This document shows, piece after piece, positions 16,309-24,367 of a stretch of DNA of 64,000 bases (position 1 is its first letter; every line of letters begins with the position of its first letter). The translations under genes were made by a program, and so were the position numbers. Where the stretch lies: contig NZ_JBHUQE010000003.1 in NCBI RefSeq assembly GCF_042687825.1, positions 231,971 through 295,970 of the forward strand, read 5' to 3'. Source of the DNA: Sedimentitalea sp042687825. GTDB taxonomy: Bacteria; Pseudomonadota; Alphaproteobacteria; Rhodobacterales; Rhodobacteraceae. The notes under the pieces are model-generated. The model saw only the letters and a list, made by a program, of their open reading frames with translations. It searched no databases and was not told the DNA's origin.

Positions 16309-19300
16309 CTAGAACAGAAAATCGTTGGCCTGCAGGCTGGCTTCGGTGACGCCGGTCAGGGTCAGGGTGTTGCCTTGCCCGTCATCGATCACCAGGTTTC
16401 CGGCCACGTCTTCGGTGTGGTTGGCCCGCAGATCCGCATAGCTGGTGATGCTGGTGGACGCGCGCATGTCGATGCGGTCTGCCGTGTTGAAATCGGTGAT
16501 CGTGTCGGTACCGGTCGAGAACACGAACGTGTCCGAACCCAGCCCGCCGGTCAGGATGTCGTTATGGGCGCCGCCATCCAGCCGGTCGTTGCCGCCGCCG
16601 CCCTTGAGCTGGTCATTGCCGTTGCCGCCCTTGACATCGTCCGCACCGTGCACGTTGTTCTGGCTGTGGTCATAAAAGATGTCGTCGCCATCGCCCAACC
16701 GCACGATGTCCTTGCCCTTGCCGCCCCAGACCTTGTCGTTGCCGTCACCACCATAGATCGTGTCGTAGCCGTCGCCCCCGTACAGGCGATCATTGCCGAC
16801 ACCGCCGCGGATCAGATCCATGCCGGCTTCGCCGTAAAAGATGTCGGCACCGCCGCCGCCATTGATCGTGTCATTGCCATTGCCGCCCCGGACGGTATCG
16901 GCGCCATGCACATTGTTCTGGCTATGGTCATAGAACGTGTCGTTGCCATCGCCCAGGAACGCCGTGTCCTTGCCCTTGCCGCCCCAGACCTTGTCATCGC
17001 CGGCCTCGCCATGGATGGTGTCGTATTCATCGCCGCCATACAGCTTGTCATTGCCGACACCGCCCCGGATCAGGTCCTCGCCACCTTCGCCATAAAAGAT
17101 GTCAGCACCGCCGCCGCCANGTTGCCGTCACCACCATAGATCGTGTCGTAGCCGTCGCCCCCGTACAGGCGATCATTGCCGACACCGCCGCGGATCAGAT
17201 CCATGCCGGCTTCGCCGTAAAAGATGTCGGCACCGCCGCCGCCATTGATCGTGTCATTGCCATTGCCGCCCCGGACGGTATCGGCGCCATGCACATTGTT
17301 CTGGCTATGGTCATAGAACGTGTCGTTGCCATCGCCCAGGAACGCCGTGTCCTTGCCCTTGCCGCCCCAGACCTTGTCATCGCCGGCCTCGCCATGGATG
17401 GTGTCGTATTCATCGCCGCCATACAGCTTGTCATTGCCGACACCGCCCCGGATCAGGTCCTCGCCACCTTCGCCATAAAAGATGTCAGCACCGCCGCCGC
17501 CATTGAACGTGTCATTGCCGTTGCCGCCCCGGACGGTAGCGCCGCCATGCACGTCGTTCTGGGCATTGTCGTGGAAGACGTCGTTACCGTCGCCCAGAAA
17601 CACCTTGTCTTTGCCGTCGCCGCCCCGGACGGTAGCGCCGCCATGCACGTCGTTCTGGGCATTGTCGTGGAAGACGTCGTTACCGTCGCCCAGAAACACC
17701 TTGTCTTTGCCGTCGCCGCCCCGGACGGTAGCGCCGCCATGCACGTCGTTCTGGGCATTGTCGTTGAAGACGTCGTTACCGTCGCCCAGAAACACCTTGT
17801 CCTTGCCGTCGCCGCCCCAGACCTGGTCGTTGCCGGCCTCGCCATAGATCGTGTCGTACTAGCCGCCGCCATACAGCTTGTCCTTGCCGACACCGCCGCG
17901 GACCAGGTCCTCGCCAGCCTCGCCATAAAAGATGTCGGCACCGCCGCCGCCATTGAACGTGTCCTTGCCGTTGCCGCCCCGGACGGTAGCGCCGCCATGC
18001 ACGTTGTTCTGGGCATTGTCGTGGAAGACGTCGTTACCGTCGCCCAGAAACACCTTGTCCTTGCCGTCGCCGCCCCAGACCTGGTCGTTGCCGGCCTCGC
18101 CATAGATCGTGTCGTACTGGCCGCCGCCATACAGCTTGTCATTGCCGACACCGCCGCGGATCAGGTCCTCGCCAGCCTCGCCGTAAAAGATGTCGGCACC
18201 GCCACCGCCATTGAAGGTGTCATTGCCGTTGCCGCCCCGGACGGTGTCGCCGCCATGCACGTTGTTCTGGGCATTGTCGTTGAAGACATCATCGCCATTG
18301 CCCAGGAACACCTTGTCTTTGCCGTTGCCGCCCCAGACCTGGTCGTTGCCGTCGCCGCCATGGATGGTGTCGTAGTCGTCGCCGCCATACAGCTTGTCAT
18401 TGCCGGCCTCGCCCCGGATCGTGTCCCGGCCCGCGTCGCCGCGCAGCTGATCCGCGCCGGCCAGACCGTTGATCACGTCATTGCCCGCGCCGCCACTCAG
18501 CGTGTCATTGCCAGGCGTTCCGGTGATCACATCGTTTTCGGTCGAGCTGGAATTGGGCAGTCCGGCAAAGGAAATCGTCGCGCCCGGCGCAAAGGNACCG
18601 CCATTGAAGGTGTCATTGCCGTTGCCGCCCCAGACCTGGTCGTTGCCGGCGCCGCCATGGATGGTGTCGGAGTCGTCGCCGCCATACAGCTCGTCATTGC
18701 CGACACCGCCGCGGATCAGGTCCTCGCCAGCTTCGCCGTAAAAGATGTCGGCACCGCCACCGCCATTGAAGGTGTCATTGCCGTTGCCGCCCCAGACCTG
18801 GTCGTTGCCGGCGCCGCCATGGATGGTGTCGGAGTCGTCGCCGCCATACAGCTTGTCATTGCCGGCCTCGCCCCGGATCGTGTCCCGGCCCGCGTCGCCG
18901 CGCAGCTGATCCGCGCCGGCCAGACCGTTGATCACGTCATTGCCCGCGCCGCCACTCAGCGTGTCATTGCCAGGCGTTCCGGTGATCACATCGTTTTCGG
19001 TCGAGCTGGAATTGGGCAGTCCGGCAAAGGAAATCGTCGCGCCCGGCGCAAAGGGTCCGGACGTGACCGGCCCGATCGACGTGGCAGATTGCTCGAAATT
19101 CGCAAAGGCCTGGACCGGGTCGGCCTGGTTGGCGAAATCGGGCAGGGTGGCGCCGCCCAGCTGGAAATACCAGTCGGTCGGGGCCACCCCGATCGGCGGG
19201 TCGCTGGCAAAGGCCAGGATGACGCTGGTCTTGCCGTTCCAGACCACCTGACCCAGTTCGCTGATCGTGGAATCGGCGATGGCGCTGCCATCAATCGTGG

Positions 19301-19490
19301 CGTCGATAAAGTCACTGGCGGTGATGTCCACCTCGGGGATGTCATCGGGCGGGTTGGTTTCCAGCGAATACGTAAAGGTTCCATCGCTGGCCCCACCCAG
19401 GATGACTTTCAACGTCGTCGTGGTGATGCTCGCGATATCGTCGTTCAGGTCGTAGTTCACCCGGGTTCCCTGAAGCGTATATGTCGTCAT
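16309..19490 (-). CDS. RTX (haemolysin-type calcium-binding repeat) protein, disrupted in this assembly
   Basis: A large repeat protein reading from MTTYTLQGTRVNYDL at 19490. An N-terminal region of roughly 140 residues precedes dozens of glycine- and aspartate-rich nonapeptides of the GGxGNDxLY type, which bind Ca2+ as a beta roll. The end, from GSDTFVFSTGTDTITDF to SLQANDFLF, resembles a type I secretion signal, so the protein is probably exported through an ABC/MFP/TolC channel; no such exporter is nearby. The frame is broken by an N at 17120, an in-frame TAG at 17859-17861 and an N at 18596. Removing the 383-base duplication at 17120 restores one frame (932 codons plus stop, still containing the TAG). 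True repeat number is unknown. MPAATISDD at 19541 is an alternative start. Confidence 0.8.
16738..17502 (-). repeat. Direct duplication around the N at 17120 (probable unmerged contig overlap)
   Basis: Bases 16738-17119 (382 bases) recur at 17121-17502, separated only by the N at 17120. Every stretch I compared was identical. The step of 383 bases shifts the reading frame of the RTX gene; deleting one copy and the N restores it. This is best explained by an assembly join rather than a biological repeat. Confidence 0.8.
17527..17814 (-). repeat. Three tandem 96-base repeats inside the RTX gene
   Basis: Units begin at 17527, 17623 and 17719, each starting CCCCGGACGGTAGCG on the plus strand. 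Each encodes a 32-residue block with FLGDGNDVFHDNAQ and DVHGGATVRGGDG. The first two appear identical; the third differs at a few bases. This points to recent in-frame unit duplication, if the assembly is right here. Confidence 0.75.
17859..18374 (-). repeat. Two 258-base higher-order repeats inside the RTX gene
   Basis: Bases 17859-18116 and 18117-18374 encode two similar 86-residue blocks (YDTIYGEAGNDQVWGG, then FLGDGNDV, then NNVHGG and GGGADIFYGEAGEDL). The first codon of one block is CAG and the matching codon of the other is TAG, which stops the frame at 17859-17861. Confidence 0.65.
18374..19054 (-). repeat. Duplicated segment around the N at 18596 (probable contig join in repeats)
   Basis: Bases 18374-18595, ending at the N, match 18833-19054, a spacing of 459 bases (153 codons, so the frame stays open). 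The segment codes the N-terminal flank of the repeat region (SFAGLPNSSSTENDVITG). Upstream of 18374 the copies diverge. The number of repeat modules here cannot be trusted. Confidence 0.7.
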
Positions 19491-19728
19491 GATTGCATCA
19501 TCCTCTGCATGAATATCGTCACTGATCGTGGCTGCGGGCAAAACCCTAACGGGAGGTTAGCGAACAGGCAATTCTGAACTGGGATGCCCAAAAAAACCAC
19601 CGCTTGGGTGAAATCGCGGGGTTCAAAAGCGATCTGGACCTGATGGCCCGGCCCGTCCGGTGCCGCACAGAGTACCGGATCGGGCTGGCCGAGGCCAGCG
19701 GCACGGCGGTGCGCCTGGCCGATTGCAC

Positions 19729-20133
19729 TCAGTCCGAGCGGGGCAGCCGGTCGGCCTTTTTGCGCACCAGAACGCTGCGCAGATCGTGCATTGCCAGCAG
19801 CAGCGCGTCGGTGACCTGTTCCAGTTCGGCATCGCTGGCCCGGGACTGGGCCCAGTGCGCGGTGGCGTTCAGATGGTCCACCGTGCGGTGAATATCGTCG
19901 ATGTCGCGCCGGGCCAGCAATGTCCGGCGCTCGTCCATCCAGTCCTTGATCCGGCTCTGATCGGCGTCGGTCAGGATACGGTCACCATGGGGTTTGATCT
20001 CGCCATTGCGGATATTCACCACGGCAATCTGATCCAGCGCGATCCGGCGCTGGCGGTTTTCGGTGTCGACGCGATAGACAAAGGCGCCATTGTCACGCAC
20101 GCGAAAATAATAGTCGGGCAGTTCTGCGGTCAT
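19729..20133 (-). CDS. Conserved hypothetical protein
   Basis: A 134-residue soluble protein starting MTAELPDYYFRVRDNGAFVYRV. The first half looks beta-stranded; the second half is helical and highly charged (TDADQSRIKDWMDERRTLLARRD). There is no signal peptide or membrane segment. I recall similar proteins only from Rhodobacterales, without known function. It follows the aspartate aminotransferase gene by 31 bases on the same strand and may be co-transcribed. The roughly 190 bases between it and the RTX start hold no gene that I can support. Confidence 0.7.
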   Translation of the reverse strand: MTAELPDYYFRVRDNGAFVYRVDTENRQRRIALDQIAVVNIRNGEIKPHGDRILTDADQSRIKDWMDERRTLLARRDIDDIHRTVDHLNATAHWAQSRASDAELEQVTDALLLAMHDLRSVLVRKKADRLPRSD

Positions 20134-20164
20134 GGGCGATCCCCCCGAGATGAGGCGTCGCCGG

Positions 20165-21367
20165 TCACGTCAGCGCGGCGCAAAAGGACTGGATGCGGCG
20201 ACAGGCTTCGGTCAGCGCCGTGTCCGACGTGGCATAGCTGACCCGGAAATTCGGGCTGAGACCGAAGGCCGCGCCAAACACCACCGCGACATTCGCTTCG
20301 TCCAGCAAGGCGGTGGCAAAGACTTCGTCGTCGCTGATGACCGTGCCCTTGGGGCTGGTCTTGCCGATCAGCCCGGCAATGGACGGATAGACGTAAAAGG
20401 CCCCCTCGGGCGTCGGACATTCGATGCCGTCGATTTGGGACAGCATCGACACCACCAGATCGCGACGCCGCTTGAACACCGCATTGTTGGCGGGCAGGAA
20501 ATCCTGCGGCCCGTTCAGCGCCTCGACGGCAGCCCATTGGCTGACCGAGCAGGGGTTGGATGTGCTTTGGCTCTGGATCTTGCGCATCGCGGCGATCAGC
20601 GGTTCGGGGCCAGCAGCATAGCCGATGCGCCACCCGGTCATGGCATAGGCTTTCGAGACCCCGTTGCAGGTCAGGGTGCGATCGTACAGGCCCGGCTCGA
20701 CCTGGGCCGGGGTAACGAATTCGAACCCGTCATAGGACAGGTGTTCATACATGTCGTCCGTCATGACCCAGACATGCGGATGCCGCATCAGAACATCGGT
20801 CAGTTCCTTTAACTCCTCGCGGGAATATCCCGCACCGGTGGGGTTGGACGGCGAATTAAAGATGAACCACTTGGTTTTCGGCGTGATCGCCGCGTCCAGC
20901 TGATCGGCGGTCAGCTTGAACCCGGTCTGGATCGATGTTTCGGCCACCACGGGCTCGCCGCCGGCCAGCAGCACCATGTCGGGATAGCTGACCCAATAGG
21001 GCGCGGGAATCACCACCTCGTCGCCGGGGTTCAGCGTCGCCATCAGGGCGTTGTACAGAATCTGCTTGCCACCGGTGCCGACACTGACCTGCGCCGGGAC
21101 ATAGTCCAGCCCGTTGTCGCGCCGCAGCTTGGTACAGATTGCCTGTTTCAGCTCGGGGATGCCATCGACGGCGGTGTATTTCGTGTGACCGGCCTCGATG
21201 GCGCGCACCGCGGCCGCCTTGATGTTGTCCGGCGTGTCGAAATCCGGTTCGCCCGCGCCCAGGCCGATGACATCGCGCCCGGCCTCCCTGAGTTCGCGCG
21301 CTTTGTTGGTCACCGCGATGGTCGGCGACGGTTTGACGCGGGACAGTGTCGCAGACAGAAAACTCAT
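20165..21367 (-). CDS. aatA: Aspartate aminotransferase, class I PLP-dependent
   Basis: A 400-residue class I aminotransferase of subgroup I-gamma. Visible features are GLGAGEPDFDTPDNI near the N terminus, FNSPSNPTGAGYS for PLP contact, the Schiff-base lysine in CNGVSKAYAMTGWRIGY and the substrate-carboxylate Arg in PNFRVSYA near the end. It interconverts aspartate and 2-oxoglutarate with oxaloacetate and glutamate; relatives also accept prephenate. The start at 21367 (MSFLSATLSRVKPSPT) matches the usual family start. It is divergent from the XRE regulator with 93 bases between starts. Confidence 0.93.
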   Translation of the reverse strand: MSFLSATLSRVKPSPTIAVTNKARELREAGRDVIGLGAGEPDFDTPDNIKAAAVRAIEAGHTKYTAVDGIPELKQAICTKLRRDNGLDYVPAQVSVGTGGKQILYNALMATLNPGDEVVIPAPYWVSYPDMVLLAGGEPVVAETSIQTGFKLTADQLDAAITPKTKWFIFNSPSNPTGAGYSREELKELTDVLMRHPHVWVMTDDMYEHLSYDGFEFVTPAQVEPGLYDRTLTCNGVSKAYAMTGWRIGYAAGPEPLIAAMRKIQSQSTSNPCSVSQWAAVEALNGPQDFLPANNAVFKRRRDLVVSMLSQIDGIECPTPEGAFYVYPSIAGLIGKTSPKGTVISDDEVFATALLDEANVAVVFGAAFGLSPNFRVSYATSDTALTEACRRIQSFCAALT

Positions 21368-21460
21368 GGCGTCCTCGGTTTGTATCTTGGGTCCGACTGT
21401 CATAGGTTGCCGCCGACAACCGATCAAGCAGGATCGGGCTCGACGGAAAGGAGAGCGAAC

Positions 21461-21856
21461 ATGAATGACCAAGACACCGACTGGTACGGACCCGATGCGG
21501 CCACCTTTGGTGACCGGGTGGCCGGCGCGCGCGAAGCGGCGGGCATGAGCCAAACCCAGCTGGCGCGCCGGCTGGGCGTCAAGAAAGCGACCCTGACCGC
21601 CTGGGAGGACGACCTGTCCGAACCCCGCGCCAACAAGCTGTCGATGCTGGCGGGGTTGTTGAACGTCTCGATCAAATGGCTGTTGACCGGCGAAGGCGAC
21701 GGCATGACGGCCCCCGTGGATGTTTCCGACACGCCGTCGGATTTTGCCGCCATCCTGTCCGAACTGCGCGAGATTCGCGCCGCCATGCGCACCAATGCCG
21801 AACGCGCCGCATTGGTCGAGAAAAAGCTGCGCCTGCTGGTGCAGGCCGAGGCATGA
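21461..21856 (+). CDS. XRE family helix-turn-helix regulator
   Basis: A 131-residue DNA-binding protein. Residues about 16-72 form a Cro/CI-type helix-turn-helix (RVAGAREAAGMSQTQLARRL, then KKATLTAWEDDLSEPRANKLSM). The C-terminal 45 residues are helical and may dimerise (ILSELREIRAAMRTNAERAAL). GAAAGGAGAG precedes the ATG. Its stop overlaps the start of sdhE (ATGA), so the two are co-translated. The target is unknown; control of its own operon is the simplest guess. Confidence 0.88.
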   Translation: MNDQDTDWYGPDAATFGDRVAGAREAAGMSQTQLARRLGVKKATLTAWEDDLSEPRANKLSMLAGLLNVSIKWLLTGEGDGMTAPVDVSDTPSDFAAILSELREIRAAMRTNAERAALVEKKLRLLVQAEA

Positions 21857-22113
21857 GCGAATCGCACGAACACCGCATCAAGCGTCTGAAAATGCGCTCG
21901 ATGCGGCGGGGCATCAAAGAGATGGACCTGATTCTGGCGGCCTTTGCCGAGGCCAATCTTGCCGCGATGAACAGCGCCGAACTGGACCGCTATGACGCGC
22001 TGCTGCAGGAAAATGACCAGGATCTCTACCAATGGGTCACAGGGCGTGGAGATATCCCGGCACGCTATGCCGATCTGCTGTGTGACATCTCGCAAACGTT
22101 TCAAAAACAATAA
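21853..22113 (+). CDS. sdhE: FAD assembly factor SdhE (succinate dehydrogenase assembly factor 2)
   Basis: An 86-residue protein of the SdhE/SDH5/YgfY family, which promotes covalent flavinylation of SdhA and maturation of complex II. The diagnostic RGxxE motif is present as RGIKE at residues 19-23, followed by DLILAAFAEANL and the helical pattern ending LYQWVTGRGDIP. Length is typical. It starts in the stop of the XRE gene. No sdh structural genes lie in the window. Confidence 0.92.
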   Translation: MSESHEHRIKRLKMRSMRRGIKEMDLILAAFAEANLAAMNSAELDRYDALLQENDQDLYQWVTGRGDIPARYADLLCDISQTFQKQ

Positions 22114-22185
22114 CAATTCCGTTTAACTGATTATTCGGTTTTTATCGTCAGTCTCAGGCTCAAGCAGTTCGAGTCGGAGAAACGG

Positions 22186-22683
22186 ATGAGTATGGAAATG
22201 CAGATGGGTCCGGTGACCCGCAAAGGGTTCATGACCGGGTATCTTGAGGCGCTGGCGCTGGTGGAACGCCTGCATCGCCTGTTGCTGGATGTGATCAAGG
22301 ACGAATTCGAGCGGGTTGGTGTGCTGGAGATCAACGCGGTTCAGGCGTTGCTGCTGTTCAATATCGGCGAGAATGAGGTGACCGCCGGTGAATTGAAGAG
22401 CCGCGGCTATTACCAGGGCAGCAATGTCAGCTACAACCTCAAGAAGCTGGTCGAGATGGGCTATATGCATCATCAGCGCTGCGAGATCGACCGCCGGTCG
22501 GTACGGGTCAAGCTGACTGCGCGGGGGCGCGAAATCCGCGATATCGTGGCTGCGCTGTTCTCGCGTCATGCCGAAGGGCTGGAAGGCAAGGGTGTGATCA
22601 GCGCCGAGGGGATCGAGGATATCACCGGCTCGCTGAAACGGGTCGAACGCTATTGGACCGATCAGATCCGTTATATCTATTAG
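22186..22683 (+). CDS. MarR-type winged-helix regulator, LdtR-like
   Basis: A 165-residue winged-helix regulator. It contains LVERLHRLLLDVIKDEFERV, INAVQALLLFNIG and the recognition region SRGYYQGSNVSYNLKKLVEMGY with the wing RCEIDRRSVRVKLT. This pattern matches my memory of the alphaproteobacterial LdtR group, which in rhizobia and Liberibacter controls an L,D-transpeptidase and osmotic tolerance. No transpeptidase gene is adjacent. GGAGAAACGG precedes the ATG at 22186. Expression is closed by a strong hairpin about 105 bases downstream. Confidence 0.82.
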   Translation: MSMEMQMGPVTRKGFMTGYLEALALVERLHRLLLDVIKDEFERVGVLEINAVQALLLFNIGENEVTAGELKSRGYYQGSNVSYNLKKLVEMGYMHHQRCEIDRRSVRVKLTARGREIRDIVAALFSRHAEGLEGKGVISAEGIEDITGSLKRVERYWTDQIRYIY

Positions 22684-22787
22684 AGATCCATTTGCGGTCG
22701 CCAGGCCGGGCCGGACCACCTGAAAGGGCGGGTATCCTCGGTACAGGCAGCAGGCTTTCGAGCAGAACGGGCGATACGGGCTCGTCA

Positions 22788-22818
22788 GGGTGTGAACCGC
22801 AAGGGTTCGCACCCTTTT
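22788..22818 (+). terminator. Rho-independent terminator after the LdtR-like gene
   Basis: GGGTGTGAACC and GGTTCGCACCC form an 11-pair stem (one G-U pair) with the loop GCAAG, followed by TTTT. It is oriented for the gene ending at 22683. The 461 bases 22684-23144 carry this and a second hairpin but no gene that I can support. Confidence 0.75.
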
Positions 22819-22947
22819 CTCGGGTCGTGTACCGGGCGGTGGGTCACGAGCGACGGCGCTGCGGCGCAAAACATGTCGGACACGCGGTTTGGCCAGCTCT
22901 TGTGCCGTATGTGATGCGCTGAGCGTTTCGCGAATTCGGGCAAACGG

Positions 22948-22971
22948 TTTTGCGCCGCTGCTGGCGCAAAA
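22948..22971. terminator. Perfect A/T-flanked hairpin, possible bidirectional terminator
   Basis: TTTTGCGCC and GGCGCAAAA form a perfect nine-pair stem around GCTGCT, and CTTTTC follows on the plus strand. It lies about 170 bases downstream of the DUF1194 gene (minus strand) and 265 bases after the LdtR-like gene. Confidence 0.5.
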
Positions 22972-23144
22972 CTTTTCTGGACCCAGATCCCGCTTGCCAC
23001 AGTTGCCGCATGTACCCTTTCCCGCATGTTCAACAGGGGGCCGTACCGCAACGCCGAACCGGGCTGGGCAGCGGCGCTGACTCTGCGATTGCTGGTCGGT
23101 CTGGCCGGACGCGCCGCGCCCTGAGGTCGGCCAAAGACACCGGA

Positions 23145-23855
23145 TCACGGCGGAGCGGCATCTCCGATCACCTGAAAGGACAATTCGCGCTCGAGCTTGC
23201 GGCGCATTGCGCGTTCGAAATCCTCGAACCCCTGTGCGATTTCGAGAAAGGCACCGGGGCCGTGCAGCACTTCGGTGCGGTAGAACTCGATCAGATCGAC
23301 CTCGGCCTCGAATTCGCCGGCATTGACCACCAGCCCGTTGACGGTCACGCCGGCAAAAGGAAATTCGGCATAGGCCCGGTCCGGGGCAAAGCCCTCGTTG
23401 TTGCGCCCGTCGCCGGCGATATCGAGCGTCCGGAACAGGCAGGACGGTGCGCGTTGCAAAAGCCCGGCACCATAGCCCAGGGCATAGCCCACCGCGGTCG
23501 GATGGTCGTTGTGGCGCCGCCGTGATCGGGCAATGGTCTCGGCCGCGTCCAAAAGGGCCGCGCGGCTGTCGATCATCCGCCAGTCCAGCAACAAAACCTG
23601 ATTGTACCGGCCGCTCCATTCATAGACGGCCAGAGCCACCGGCAGGTCGCTGGCAAAGAACGCGTCTGCGACCCGGGGCGCGATCAGGGCCGCCGCCAGG
23701 CCGTTGCGCTGCAGGCTGTCCTCGGCGGCATTCACCGACGAGGACACGTCCAGCGCCAGGGCCAGCGCCAGCCGGCATTCCGCGGCGGCCGGACCGGCGC
23801 AGACCCCGCACAGCGCCAACAGGCGCAACAGTGGCAAAAGCCAAATCCTTTGCAC
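23145..23855 (-). CDS. DUF1194 von Willebrand factor A-like secreted protein
   Basis: A 236-residue exported protein. Starting from a GTG at 23855 behind GAAAGGGG gives a clean signal peptide (LLPLLRLLALCGVCAGPAAA). The mature protein opens with the MIDAS-type DVSSSVN and continues with a von Willebrand A-like fold (VALAVYEWSG, ISPA-type RTLDIAGDGRNN). DUF1194 proteins are periplasmic or secreted and of unknown function. A longer upstream frame is possible but would overlap the glyoxalase gene and lose the signal peptide, so the GTG is preferred. Confidence 0.82.
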   Translation of the reverse strand: MQRIWLLPLLRLLALCGVCAGPAAAECRLALALALDVSSSVNAAEDSLQRNGLAAALIAPRVADAFFASDLPVALAVYEWSGRYNQVLLLDWRMIDSRAALLDAAETIARSRRRHNDHPTAVGYALGYGAGLLQRAPSCLFRTLDIAGDGRNNEGFAPDRAYAEFPFAGVTVNGLVVNAGEFEAEVDLIEFYRTEVLHGPGAFLEIAQGFEDFERAMRRKLERELSFQVIGDAAPP

Positions 23856-23869
23856 CGAACCCCTTTCTG

Positions 23870-24298
23870 CTACCAGTGGCCGGCGTTTTCCATGCTGACC
23901 CAGGGCTCGGCCGGGGGCAGGGGATCGCCTGCCTGCAGCAGCTCGATCGAGATATTGTCGGGTGAGCGGACAAAGGCCATGCGTCCGTCCCGGGGCGGGC
24001 GGTTGATGGTGACGCCATTGTCCATCAGGTGCCGGCACAGGTCATAGATATGGTCGGTGCGATAGGCCAGATGCCCGAAATGCCGGCTGTCACTGGGCAG
24101 GCCGTCATCGCCATCCCAGTTCCAGGTCAGTTCTATGGGACATTCCTCTTGCCCGGGGGCGGCCATGAAAACCAGGGAATATCGGCCGGCCTCATCGTCG
24201 CGTCGCCGGATCTCTTGCAGCCCCAGCAACTGGAAAAAGGCGATGGACCGGTTCAGGTCGGTGACGCGCACCATCGCGTGAAGATATCTTATGGCCAT
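23870..24298 (-). CDS. VOC family protein, lactoylglutathione lyase (GloA)-like
   Basis: A 142-residue vicinal oxygen chelate protein. The four metal ligands expected for glyoxalase I can be assigned: His in YLHAMVRV, Glu in PIELTWNW, His in HFGHLAYR and Glu in SIELLQ. The family isomerises the methylglyoxal-glutathione hemithioacetal to S-lactoylglutathione in the cytosol. The ATG at 24298 (MAIRYLHAM) matches the usual GloA start. It ends 14 bases before the DUF1194 start. Confidence 0.87.
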   Translation of the reverse strand: MAIRYLHAMVRVTDLNRSIAFFQLLGLQEIRRRDDEAGRYSLVFMAAPGQEECPIELTWNWDGDDGLPSDSRHFGHLAYRTDHIYDLCRHLMDNGVTINRPPRDGRMAFVRSPDNISIELLQAGDPLPPAEPWVSMENAGHW

Positions 24299-24367
24299 GC
24301 TCCCTCCGATCTGCGCCAAAGCTTAGCGCGTTCGCGGCATGGAACCAGAGGCAAGGCGGACACCCGG

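Noticed and set aside
16738..18850. Regular direct repeats that might suggest a CRISPR array
   Set aside because: Units are in-frame coding repeats of an RTX protein without unique spacers of constant length.
17289..19577. Long open frame of several hundred codons antisense to the RTX gene
   Set aside because: It is a by-product of the repeat composition; its translation is an Ala/Val/Asp repeat with no family character, while the minus strand shows a start, calcium-binding repeats and a secretion end.
24299..24319. Upstream ATG (MAQIGGS) for the glyoxalase
   Set aside because: Family proteins begin at the MAIRYLHAM position; the extra seven residues have no homologous character.
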